A stretch of DNA of 46,977 nt from the IMG/VR virus record IMGVR_UViG_3300010300_000025, positions 1-46,977 of that record; one strand, given 5' to 3'. The position numbers and the translations under genes were made by a program. Positions 1 to 6,413 of the stretch are shown here, piece after piece. How positions within the stretch are numbered: the stretch's first letter is position 1; every line of letters starts with the position of its first letter. This DNA is from a virus. The notes beneath the pieces are model-generated. The model was given only the letters and a program-made list of their open reading frames with translations. It was not told the DNA's origin and made no database searches.

Positions 1-435
1 ACCAGCTTTCATTGCTTCATCTACACGGAATTTTATCTCGTCATAATTACCACGTTGAAGTAGTTCAACAGAATCTACTATGGCAGATTTAAGTTTTTGA
101 TTTTTACAGAATTTTAAAGATTCATCTTTTACAAACTGAATATCTTCACCGTCAAAGTTTCTAACAACTTCCTTCAATGTATCAATAACAGATGCTTTTA
201 ACACATCATTATCAATAACATCTATCTTTACCTTCATTACATCTAAGGTAGGAGACATTTTATATTCACTAAAGTACTCAGCTACAGATTTTACTATCCA
301 CTTATTTGCTTCAGCTTCGAAGAATTCAGGGTGTAGTATATCTGTAATTTGCTGTAAGAATGGTTTATCTTTAAAAAGAGCTGCTAAAAGCTTTATTTGA
401 AAATTATAACCGTATGTTTTAAACGTATCACTCAT
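1..435 (-). CDS. Replicative DNA helicase, DnaB/gp41-like (N-terminal part, runs off the left edge)
   Basis: Only the first 145 codons lie in the window; the reading frame is open to base 1. The protein begins MSDTFKTYGYNFQIKLLAAL and continues with a helical stretch (FLQQITDILHPEFFEAEANKWIV compressed here to its key words: D-I-L-H-P-E-F-F, then N-K-W-I). This resembles the N-terminal domain of phage DnaB-type helicases such as T4 gp41, which unwinds DNA at the fork and recruits primase. The Walker motifs would lie beyond the edge, so the call rests on the N-terminal pattern and on the neighbours (exonuclease, UvsX, SSB). The ATG at 435 follows a GAGAG purine stretch and a clear promoter (441-474). 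Moderately sure of the family. Confidence 0.62.
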   Translation of the reverse strand, partial: MSDTFKTYGYNFQIKLLAALFKDKPFLQQITDILHPEFFEAEANKWIVKSVAEYFSEYKMSPTLDVMKVKIDVIDNDVLKASVIDTLKEVVRNFDGEDIQFVKDESLKFCKNQKLKSAIVDSVELLQRGNYDEIKFRVDEAMKAG

Positions 436-440
436 ATGCT

Positions 441-474
441 CTCAATATAAGAATATTTATTTTTTATCGCAACT
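441..474 (-). promoter_or_regulatory. Early/middle-type promoter before the helicase gene
   Basis: On the minus strand this reads AGTTGCG, 14 nt, then TTCTTATATTGAG. It is one of six copies with the same 7-14-13 layout. It overlaps the end of the exonuclease gene, and its -10 element ends 5 nt from the helicase ATG at 435. It fits sigma70 (TTG, 17-nt spacer, TATATT) and also the Bacteroidetes TTG/TAnnTTTG pattern. Confidence 0.6.
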
Positions 475-1512
475 TTTATTGTATGTATTTGCATGAATAT
501 CTAAGGAAGAAAATTTCTCTCTCAGCCAAAAGTCTAGATTCTTAAATGCATTGTTCAACCCATCCTCAATAATCATAACCTTGAATTGCATTGAGTTTAA
601 CCTAGGAATGCTATTGTCTGCCACATTCATTATCTTCTCTTTACTGCTACCACTAATATCCACTTCACGTAATTGCATTAATTTATAGTTTAACTCTAAG
701 ACTTCTCTATTCTCACGGATAGATTGGAGAACCTTTATATTTGAATCTCCGCACTCATCTATGATATCGTCGATAGTTAATTGTTTATCACTAAATATGG
801 ATGGTAATCTCTTCTCTAGCGTTTTAACACCTGTGCCTCGAATTCCTGGAATATTATCAGATTTGTCACCTGTTAGAGTTCTATATAATAAGTAATTGTG
901 TGCAGGTATTTTATAATCTTGCACAACATCATCCTTAAAATATAGTTTCTTTTTAGTAGGTGACCAAACAGCTATCCTATCATCAACAAGCTGTATAAAA
1001 TCTTTATCAGACGACATAATAAATATTTTACTATCAGTTAAAACCTGTTTAGATAAATATGCAATAGAATCATCTGCCTCAATATTCTGTGGAGCTATTA
1101 ATTGAACGGGAAGTAGATCTAAATACTGAATTAACCTACCGAGTTGCATCTTCATATTCTGATCTTCTGAATCTTTATCTACAAATGAGTTAGTTCTATT
1201 TAATTTTGTTCGAACCATTCTATTTGCTTTATATTCAGGGAATAATTTTCGTCTCCGTTGGCTGCCACCTTTACCATCAAAACATATAATAACTCTTGTC
1301 GGATTAAGAGTTTTAATAGCAAAACCTATTGATAATAAAAATCCGGATATACCACCTACATGGACACCATTATCATTAGTTACAGGAGAGACAGCAAAGC
1401 TACGAATAAATGTATTTAAACCATCTATAATTAATACTTTATCATTAGGCTTACTTTCATAACTGTTACCTTCTTGTAAATTGTCAAATATTTTAAAGTA
1501 ATCTTTCTTCAT
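457..1512 (-). CDS. 5'-3' exonuclease, FEN/RNase H family (T4 Rnh-like)
   Basis: This 351-aa protein has the full layout of flap/5'-3' exonucleases, which remove RNA primers and flaps from lagging-strand fragments. Visible metal-binding motifs are VLIIDGLNTF (Asp30), VIICFDGKGGSQRRRKLFPE with the arginine-rich helical-arch entry, NIEADDSIAYL, and MSSDKDFIQL. The helix-3-turn-helix DNA-binding segment is GDKSDNIPGIRGTGVKT. In Pol I this domain is fused to the polymerase; here it is separate. The family A polymerase-like protein lies at 6412-7689. The start ATG at 1512 has AAGGAAG just upstream. An intrinsic terminator sits immediately before that ribosome binding site, so expression probably depends on read-through or attenuation. 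Confidence 0.9.
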   Translation of the reverse strand: MKKDYFKIFDNLQEGNSYESKPNDKVLIIDGLNTFIRSFAVSPVTNDNGVHVGGISGFLLSIGFAIKTLNPTRVIICFDGKGGSQRRRKLFPEYKANRMVRTKLNRTNSFVDKDSEDQNMKMQLGRLIQYLDLLPVQLIAPQNIEADDSIAYLSKQVLTDSKIFIMSSDKDFIQLVDDRIAVWSPTKKKLYFKDDVVQDYKIPAHNYLLYRTLTGDKSDNIPGIRGTGVKTLEKRLPSIFSDKQLTIDDIIDECGDSNIKVLQSIRENREVLELNYKLMQLREVDISGSSKEKIMNVADNSIPRLNSMQFKVMIIEDGLNNAFKNLDFWLREKFSSLDIHANTYNKSCDKK

Positions 1513-1699
1513 AACTTCCTTTTAAAAAGAGCAGGGGCCAATAAAGACCCCCGCTCGGTGAGCTTCTAGCCTACTATACTTTCTAGTGATATCTAAGGCG
1601 CTCTCAATAACACATTGGTTTCAGCTGTATAATAACGAGTTGTAACGCTCTACTAGAACTTATACTCTTGTGTGGCTCCATTGCACAATTGTATACTCA
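1513..1699 (-). ncRNA. Structured intergenic RNA / leader between uvsX and the exonuclease gene
   Basis: This 187-nt gap is long for this compact block and holds no ORF. Read on the minus strand it offers several nested pairings: TTGTG/CACAA near its start, GTATAA (1660-1665) with TTATAC (1627-1632), and a two-part stem GAGC-GCCT (1603-1596) with AGGC-GCTC (1572-1569 and 1563-1560). It ends in the terminator at 1529-1556. The order of structured region, terminator, ribosome binding site and gene is that of a riboswitch or attenuator leader. It could also be the 3' end and a small RNA of the ssb-uvsX transcript. I recognise no known RNA family and no tRNA cloverleaf. Confidence 0.45.
1529..1556 (-). 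terminator. Intrinsic terminator 16 nt upstream of the exonuclease start codon
   Basis: On the minus strand GAGCGGGGGTC and GGCCCCTGCTC form an 11-bp, GC-rich stem (two G-U pairs) around a TTTATT loop, followed by TTTTT at 1528-1524. It would end the ssb-uvsX transcript. Only 11 nt separate the U tract from the ATG at 1512. Confidence 0.85.
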
Positions 1700-2818
1700 C
1701 TAACCCTCTGGAATTGGATCTGTGCTGATTTCAATATCATCAATTCCAAGCTCATCTGTTTTATACTCCATAATTAATGCATTGCATATCTTATGGTATA
1801 TCTCGTTTTGTATCCCAGGATTGTTTTCCATTAATTTTTGGAAATCTTTAGATAAAAACTTATGCGCTTTACCGCTATCATCGGTATAAGTATACCATGC
1901 ACCTCCTGCTGATACAAGTTTTTGAGCCTTCATAACCTTTAACCAGCCACCAAAGTCATCGATACCTGAATCAAAGTATATCTCAAACTCTGCCTTTCGC
2001 AAAGGCGGTCCCATCCTGTTTTTAACTACTTGAGCTTGTGTCTTGATACCTATTGTCTCATCAACACCATTGATCTTAGCTTTGATCTGACCCATTGATT
2101 TGAGTCGCAATCTACAGCTTGAATGGAAAGCAATTGCCTTCCCACCAGAGGTTGTCCAAGGATCACCAAACATTACACCTAATTTCTGACGTAACTGATT
2201 TGTGAAAATTAAAGCGATACGCTGTCTACCTACCATCTGAGTTACTTTTCTCATTGCTTTGGATAGTACGATTGCTTTGGATGTTGCCCAACCATCTTTA
2301 CTGTAATCAGACTCTGCTTCTACTGCAGTTGTCGCAGCTGCTACAGAATCTACTACAATAGATACTAATCTGTCTTTACTGGATTCACGAATTTTTGATA
2401 TAATACTTTCAATAACCTCGAAGATGTCTTCTACAGTTTCTAGCTGTACATATACCATATCTTGTACATTGACACCGATACAACGTAAGAACTCTTCATT
2501 CATAGCATTCTCAGTATCAATATAAACTGCTAAACCACCTTTCTTTTGCGTGTTCGCTAATAGATGTGCTGCGAGTAATGATTTACCACTACCTTCAAGA
2601 CCAGTTACTTCGGTAATTCTACCAACTGGTATTCCTCCATCAGGTCTGTTCGCAATAGCTAGATCGAGCATCGAAGAACCAGTAGAAATCCATTCAGTAA
2701 GATCAGTTGGAGTATCCTCAGATCCATCAAGGAAATAAGCTACCTTATAATCCTTAAATTTTTTATTTAAACTATCTGCTAGCACGGATGCTAGCTCATC
2801 TCTTTCACTCTTAGCCAT
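1700..2818 (-). CDS. uvsX: UvsX-like RecA-family recombinase
   Basis: This 372-aa protein is a RecA/UvsX-type strand-exchange ATPase that coats single-stranded DNA for recombination-dependent replication and repair. The Walker A motif is GLEGSGKS at residues 73-80, after the family signature GGIPVGRITEVTG. The Walker B-like strand is LVSIVVDSVAAAT and a loop rich in TNQLRQKLG follows, as in RecA and UvsX. The length is close to T4 UvsX (about 390 aa). The gene starts 8 nt after the SSB stop with an AAGG ribosome binding site, so the two form one operon whose products act on the same DNA substrate. A structured region and terminator follow it. Confidence 0.92.
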   Translation of the reverse strand: MAKSERDELASVLADSLNKKFKDYKVAYFLDGSEDTPTDLTEWISTGSSMLDLAIANRPDGGIPVGRITEVTGLEGSGKSLLAAHLLANTQKKGGLAVYIDTENAMNEEFLRCIGVNVQDMVYVQLETVEDIFEVIESIISKIRESSKDRLVSIVVDSVAAATTAVEAESDYSKDGWATSKAIVLSKAMRKVTQMVGRQRIALIFTNQLRQKLGVMFGDPWTTSGGKAIAFHSSCRLRLKSMGQIKAKINGVDETIGIKTQAQVVKNRMGPPLRKAEFEIYFDSGIDDFGGWLKVMKAQKLVSAGGAWYTYTDDSGKAHKFLSKDFQKLMENNPGIQNEIYHKICNALIMEYKTDELGIDDIEISTDPIPEG

Positions 2819-2826
2819 ATATAACC

Positions 2827-3573
2827 TTATGAGTTAAATAACTCGTCAAACGCTTGATTTACATCATCAACTTTATTTGCATTACTAGCTGCTGCAGGTG
2901 TTGTAGCAGGCTCTTGCTCAGCTTCAGGATTTAACCACTCACCGAGAGCTGCTTTTAGATCGTCATAAGATACTTCTTTAAAGATTTCAGTAATCTCTTT
3001 TTGACCACCAGTAATACGATCAGCGACATTTTTATCACTTGTTGCAGGTGTTTGATTAGGTTTTACACGGATAGATGTTTTAGGGAATGATCCTGCACCT
3101 TCTGCAGCAATAAACTCTACCGATACATCTCTACCATTAACTAAATCTGTGATATCACCATAATCTGGATCTGAAATAATACTTAGTAATTCTTGGTAGA
3201 CAGTCTTACCAAACCCCCAAAATTTTACACCTTCAGACTCTTGACCACGTACAATAACAGGTACGTAAGTTCTCATCTTAGGTTCCATTTTACGAGCCAT
3301 TTGCCAGTCTTCTTTATTACCAGTTGCTTTCAATTGTTCACAGAATTCTACTACAGGATCTGCTTTACCAAACGTTACCGGTGATAAGTAAGTCTTCTTC
3401 CCTAGATTGTAATGGAAGTATAACTCCTGAAAAGGGTTATCTTTGTTAAATTGATAAGGTACGATACGGATTGTTTGTTTGCCTGGTTCAGGCTTCCATA
3501 GATTGTTTTGTTTCCCGGTTTGGGATTGTAAGTTGTTCAACTTCTTGCGGATAGCATTTAAATCAATTGCCAT
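2827..3573 (-). CDS. Single-stranded DNA-binding protein, gp32-like
   Basis: The 248-aa protein resembles T4-type gp32, which binds single-stranded DNA cooperatively and organises the replisome. The N-terminal basic segment MAIDLNAIRKKLNNLQ is followed by a core with NLWKPEPGKQTIRIVPY, LYFHYNLGKKTYLSP, FGKADPVVEF and MRTYVPVIVRGQE, a pattern common in marine T4-like SSBs. The T4 zinc ligands (one His and three Cys) are not evident; only one Cys is near that position. The C-terminus is acidic (DDVNQAFDELFNS), as expected for the tail that binds partner proteins. Start: ATG at 3573 with GAGGAG 6 nt upstream. An early/middle promoter (3656-3689) and a late-like motif (3626-3636) lie upstream. 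Confidence 0.88.
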   Translation of the reverse strand: MAIDLNAIRKKLNNLQSQTGKQNNLWKPEPGKQTIRIVPYQFNKDNPFQELYFHYNLGKKTYLSPVTFGKADPVVEFCEQLKATGNKEDWQMARKMEPKMRTYVPVIVRGQESEGVKFWGFGKTVYQELLSIISDPDYGDITDLVNGRDVSVEFIAAEGAGSFPKTSIRVKPNQTPATSDKNVADRITGGQKEITEIFKEVSYDDLKAALGEWLNPEAEQEPATTPAAASNANKVDDVNQAFDELFNS

Positions 3574-3625
3574 TTTTTACTCCTCTATTTGTTAATTAAT
3601 AATTGTTAATTGTCATTTGTTACTG

Positions 3626-3636
3626 TAATAAATATA
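3626..3636 (-). promoter_or_regulatory. Late-promoter-like motif (variant) before the SSB gene
   Basis: The minus strand reads TATATTTATTA, a variant of the [GT]ATATTTATAA element found before virion genes. It lies about 50 nt before the SSB ATG and downstream of the host-like promoter at 3656-3689, so SSB and UvsX may be transcribed in two phases. Confidence 0.35.
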
Positions 3637-3655
3637 TGTCAATCAACTTTCGGTT

Positions 3656-3689
3656 CTAAATATAAGAAATATATTTCTATAAGGAAACA
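3656..3689 (-). promoter_or_regulatory. Early/middle-type promoter before ssb-uvsX
   Basis: The minus strand reads TGTTTCC, 14 nt, TTCTTATATTTAG. The downstream element is a perfect copy; the upstream element is the weakest of the six (five of seven bases). It abuts the stop codon of the upstream membrane-protein gene. Confidence 0.55.
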
Positions 3690-4031
3690 TTATTTCCATA
3701 AAATTTGTATCAAAATTAATATTGTTGAAAGTGCTATACTAATCATAGTTTTACTATTAATACCTTCACCCATAAATACCCATGTACATAAAGCGAACAC
3801 AATAATACCAGAACCAAATCCTATAAATCTTCCAGGCCATAAAAGTCCATCGAATCCAGTAACAACATAAGTTGTTGCTTTGATTAGTATATACGATATT
3901 GGTAATCCACAGGCAGCTAAAACCCATGGATGTTCTTTACACCAATCTGATATAAATTGTGAATTGGTCTGAAACCAGATAAGTAACTGACCGATAGTGA
4001 ATAATAGAAAGCTTATTATTATCTCTCTCAT
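3690..4031 (-). CDS. Small multi-pass membrane protein
   Basis: A 113-aa protein starting MREIIISFLLFTIGQLLIWF. It has about four hydrophobic segments: residues 2-19, 34-52 (WVLAACGLPISYILI), 65-84 (RFIGFGSGIIVFALCTWVF) and the C-terminal ISIALSTILILIQILW. I do not recognise the family. A longer reading from a TTG at 4076 is possible, but that stretch is already coding in another frame for the 32-aa gene just upstream, and the ATG at 4031 lies 1 nt after that gene's stop. I therefore chose 4031. The two membrane proteins probably form a pair driven by the promoter at 4161-4194. A role at the cell envelope is inference. Confidence 0.6.
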   Translation of the reverse strand: MREIIISFLLFTIGQLLIWFQTNSQFISDWCKEHPWVLAACGLPISYILIKATTYVVTGFDGLLWPGRFIGFGSGIIVFALCTWVFMGEGINSKTMISIALSTILILIQILWK

Positions 4032-4032
4032 A

Positions 4033-4131
4033 CTATAGTGAATTGTAAAACCAAAGAGTACTTGCGAATAAAGCAACTGCTCCGAATAATACTGATAACG
4101 CTAATAATGCTTCTTTGTCTGTCTTGTGCAT
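4033..4131 (-). CDS. 32-aa single-span membrane peptide
   Basis: A short ORF, ATG at 4131 to TAG at 4033. It has a charged start (MHKTDKEA) and one hydrophobic stretch (LLALSVLFGAVALFASTLWF) that would span a membrane once. Support comes from its position: it is the first ORF after an early/middle-type promoter, and its stop is 1 nt before the next ATG (TAG-T-ATG), typical of coupled genes. There is no Shine-Dalgarno sequence. Function unknown. Confidence 0.5.
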   Translation of the reverse strand: MHKTDKEALLALSVLFGAVALFASTLWFYNSL

Positions 4132-4160
4132 AACTTGTTTTTTTACTTAATAACTTATAA

Positions 4161-4194
4161 CTAAATATAGTAAATATAGTTCGGGGAGGCAACT
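4161..4194 (-). promoter_or_regulatory. Early/middle-type promoter before the small membrane-protein pair
   Basis: The minus strand reads AGTTGCC, 14 nt, TTACTATATTTAG. It overlaps the stop codon of the 101-aa gene and lies 29 nt before the 32-aa ORF. Confidence 0.6.
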
Positions 4195-4498
4195 ATTCAC
4201 CCCACTTTACTTCTACAATATTATAATCAACTTTTCTACCACAATCACTATCCCAATCATCCATACCAAGCTCTAACTTAAGACCTCTGGTACGAAGTAA
4301 TTGTTGAATTTTTTCATAATCTCGTATATCAAGCACGTTCCAGTACCCAAATCTCATAGTCATATACGATAGAGATTTGTTATATTTAGTACCATCAGTA
4401 CAAACAATCTCTTTAATTCTACTAGTAGAGCCAATCTCGATTTCGTGGGAAGTTGATTCTTGAATTTTTGCTAAAGTGTTAAAATCTAATCTAGACAT
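4193..4498 (-). CDS. Hypothetical protein, 101 aa
   Basis: I do not recognise this protein. It starts MSRLDFNTLAKIQES and is a soluble, mixed-charge sequence with an acidic end (GMDDWDSDCG, VEVKWGE), no membrane segment and no metal-binding cluster. It has its own early/middle-type promoter at 4528-4561 and is followed directly by another, so it is probably a single-gene unit made early. No Shine-Dalgarno sequence precedes the ATG at 4498. Early single-gene units of unknown function in T4-like phages are often host-takeover proteins; that is only a guess from position. Confidence 0.65.
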   Translation of the reverse strand: MSRLDFNTLAKIQESTSHEIEIGSTSRIKEIVCTDGTKYNKSLSYMTMRFGYWNVLDIRDYEKIQQLLRTRGLKLELGMDDWDSDCGRKVDYNIVEVKWGE

Positions 4499-4527
4499 AG
4501 TGTGTGCTTTTAATTAATTACCTATAT

Positions 4528-4561
4528 CTAAATATAAGAAGAATGTTTCAGGGAGGCAACT
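4528..4561 (-). promoter_or_regulatory. Early/middle-type promoter before the 101-aa gene
   Basis: The minus strand reads AGTTGCC, 14 nt, TTCTTATATTTAG, a perfect consensus copy. The -10 element ends 29 nt before the ATG at 4498. Confidence 0.65.
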
Positions 4562-4567
4562 ATTTTA

Positions 4568-4972
4568 CTAACTTTTTTTCACTTTTATGTAAATTATTTC
4601 TTGAACTGAGGTATCTATACGACGTAAACCTTCTTCATTGGTAAGTAAAACACAATCTCTATAACCTTCCCAATCTAACTGAAATGAAGTATCTAGAACA
4701 CCATTATTATGTGATTGTATAAGATGATTAAGAGCATTAATTGTATATAATGTATTTGTTTGCTTTTTTCTGTGTAGTGATATAGTACTTTGTAGGATAG
4801 AGTAATCTTGATTCCTTTCAATATTATATGTACACATTAGTTCATTGGAATTATCATTATTTTTTAAAATAAATATTTTGTTGTATAATATATCGTAACT
4901 ATCGATAATTTGATCAATAGTTTTTCTTACAGAACGATCTGTAGCAAAGGTACATAGTAGTTGTGTGCGCAT
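4568..4972 (-). CDS. Hypothetical protein, 134 aa
   Basis: An unrecognised 134-aa protein starting MRTQLLCTFATDRSVRKTID. It looks like a compact alpha/beta domain (alternating hydrophobic strands and a helical DQIIDSYDILYNKIF), ends in basic residues, and has no membrane segment. The start ATG at 4972 lies 3 nt after the stop of the HNH gene, so it is probably co-transcribed with and translationally coupled to it. It has no ribosome binding site of its own. Confidence 0.6.
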   Translation of the reverse strand: MRTQLLCTFATDRSVRKTIDQIIDSYDILYNKIFILKNNDNSNELMCTYNIERNQDYSILQSTISLHRKKQTNTLYTINALNHLIQSHNNGVLDTSFQLDWEGYRDCVLLTNEEGLRRIDTSVQEIIYIKVKKS

Positions 4973-4975
4973 TAA

Positions 4976-6400
4976 TTACTTTTTGGCCTTTAATCTCTTA
5001 ATCTGACCTTTGCGTGTCTCTATCTGCTGTATAATCTTCTGCATAGCACCATCGATAACTTGTACTTCTGAAGTTGTAGGGATATCTAATCCTGCACCTC
5101 TCATTTTAGTTTTAACAAGCTCTATCATCTCTGATCTACCTATGGGTTTACCACCACCAGCTCTACCTGATGCTCTATCAGCTGATGATCTATATCTAGC
5201 AATAAAGAAGTCAGAACCTTCAGGATGTGTTTTATTCCATCCCTTTACCAAATAATCTAACTGCTTCTTATTCATCTTATCAATGGATACTTCAGTTAAT
5301 CCATGATCACCACTATTACTGAATTTTTTATCCCAGTAATCAATTAAAGCCGTTTTAGAGAACTGTTTTAGTTCGATTTCTAATTTTTTAGCACGCTCTT
5401 GCTCTGGAGTCATAGCAAGCTTCTTTTTAATATTTTTCATAATTTGTTCATTATCTAAAGCACCTTTAAACTGGTTGAATCTTGACTCCATAAATTCCCA
5501 GTTTGCTGGTTCATCTTTTCCGCCATTATCTAATGACACTTTATGATCTAATTGTGATTCGTTAAATGGTACCATCTCACCAGTAATGGTACTAATACCA
5601 CCAGTTTGAAGATAATGTTTTAGTACTGCACGTATTCGCTTAGATCCAGCTTCACCAGTTCTAAACTCTTTAGGTGGATCACCCTTTTTACGTAATCTTT
5701 CTCTAAAACTTTTAAAGTATGTGGGATTAGCTTCCTTTACGAAAGATATAACAGTATCAATGTCATCATCTGATATATCGTAAGAAGGTATTTCAGGAAT
5801 ATTTCCTTCTAAGTAATTTTTGTAAATAGTGAGATCTTCACGAGACATATTAAATCTACCTGCACCCATACCAGCTGTAGCATCTTGTTTTAACAATACA
5901 TCTACCATACCCTTTAAGAATACTTTTTTCTCTTTCTCATTTTTAAGTTGCAGAGGTGTAGGACCTGTAGGTTGTTCATCTGATACACCTTTTGCTGCAG
6001 TTGCTGCTTTCTGCTCTTTCTCTTTATCATCAGCAGCATCGGAGTTAGGCTCTGGCGTATTGAGCATATTCTTTGTATATTCAGTATTATCTTGACTAGG
6101 TGCATCTTCACTATCAATTTTTGAGAATTTACCATCATCAGATTTTTCGTACTTCTCTGCATCAGGGTTATTTTCTTGACCCTGCTTAACATATACACCT
6201 TTACCTAAGTGAGTATAATCATTACCATCTGCTTCTCGTAAATTTTGAATAGATTGATTAACTTCATCCTTAGGTACACCTAATGCAATTAATACTTGCT
6301 CTAATATCTGAACATGTTCAGGATTTTTAAAGTCAGGACAACCGTCAGTTGTTCTCCAACTTACCTCATTTAGTATGTCTACTATACTCATCTTTTTCAT
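4976..6400 (-). CDS. HNH endonuclease-domain protein with long disordered linker
   Basis: The 474-aa protein has a helical N-terminus, a low-complexity charged linker (about residues 75-160), a helical middle, and an HNH-type site at about residues 272-312: Asp285-His286 in QLDHKVSLDNGG, then Asn300 and Asn309-x-x-Lys312. This is the spacing of HNH (beta-beta-alpha metal) nucleases, without the zinc-binding cysteines. The C-terminus is basic. A late-type promoter motif ends 2 nt before the ATG at 6400, so the in-frame ATG at 6391 (MSIVDIL) may be the real start; I list the longer form. The late signal fits a packaging or DNA-processing role like T4 endonuclease VII better than a homing enzyme, but that is inference. 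Confidence 0.65.
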   Translation of the reverse strand: MKKMSIVDILNEVSWRTTDGCPDFKNPEHVQILEQVLIALGVPKDEVNQSIQNLREADGNDYTHLGKGVYVKQGQENNPDAEKYEKSDDGKFSKIDSEDAPSQDNTEYTKNMLNTPEPNSDAADDKEKEQKAATAAKGVSDEQPTGPTPLQLKNEKEKKVFLKGMVDVLLKQDATAGMGAGRFNMSREDLTIYKNYLEGNIPEIPSYDISDDDIDTVISFVKEANPTYFKSFRERLRKKGDPPKEFRTGEAGSKRIRAVLKHYLQTGGISTITGEMVPFNESQLDHKVSLDNGGKDEPANWEFMESRFNQFKGALDNEQIMKNIKKKLAMTPEQERAKKLEIELKQFSKTALIDYWDKKFSNSGDHGLTEVSIDKMNKKQLDYLVKGWNKTHPEGSDFFIARYRSSADRASGRAGGGKPIGRSEMIELVKTKMRGAGLDIPTTSEVQVIDGAMQKIIQQIETRKGQIKRLKAKK

Positions 6401-6402
6401 AA

Positions 6403-6413
6403 TTATAAATATC
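6403..6413 (-). promoter_or_regulatory. Late-promoter-like motif before the HNH gene
   Basis: The minus strand reads GATATTTATAA, an exact copy of the commonest form. It ends 2 nt before the ATG at 6400 and 11 nt before the alternative ATG at 6391. Confidence 0.55.

Noticed and set aside
1557-1699. A tRNA gene in the uvsX-exonuclease gap
   Set aside because: There is no T-arm sequence, no 7-bp acceptor stem and no cloverleaf spacing, though other stems exist.
3610-3870. Plus-strand ORF of 86 codons across the SSB promoter region
   Set aside because: It runs over the early promoter and the membrane-protein gene on the other strand and has no start signals.
4032-4076. TTG-initiated N-terminal extension of the 113-aa membrane protein
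   Set aside because: The same bases encode the end of the 32-aa ORF in another frame; the ATG at 4031 follows that ORF by 1 nt.
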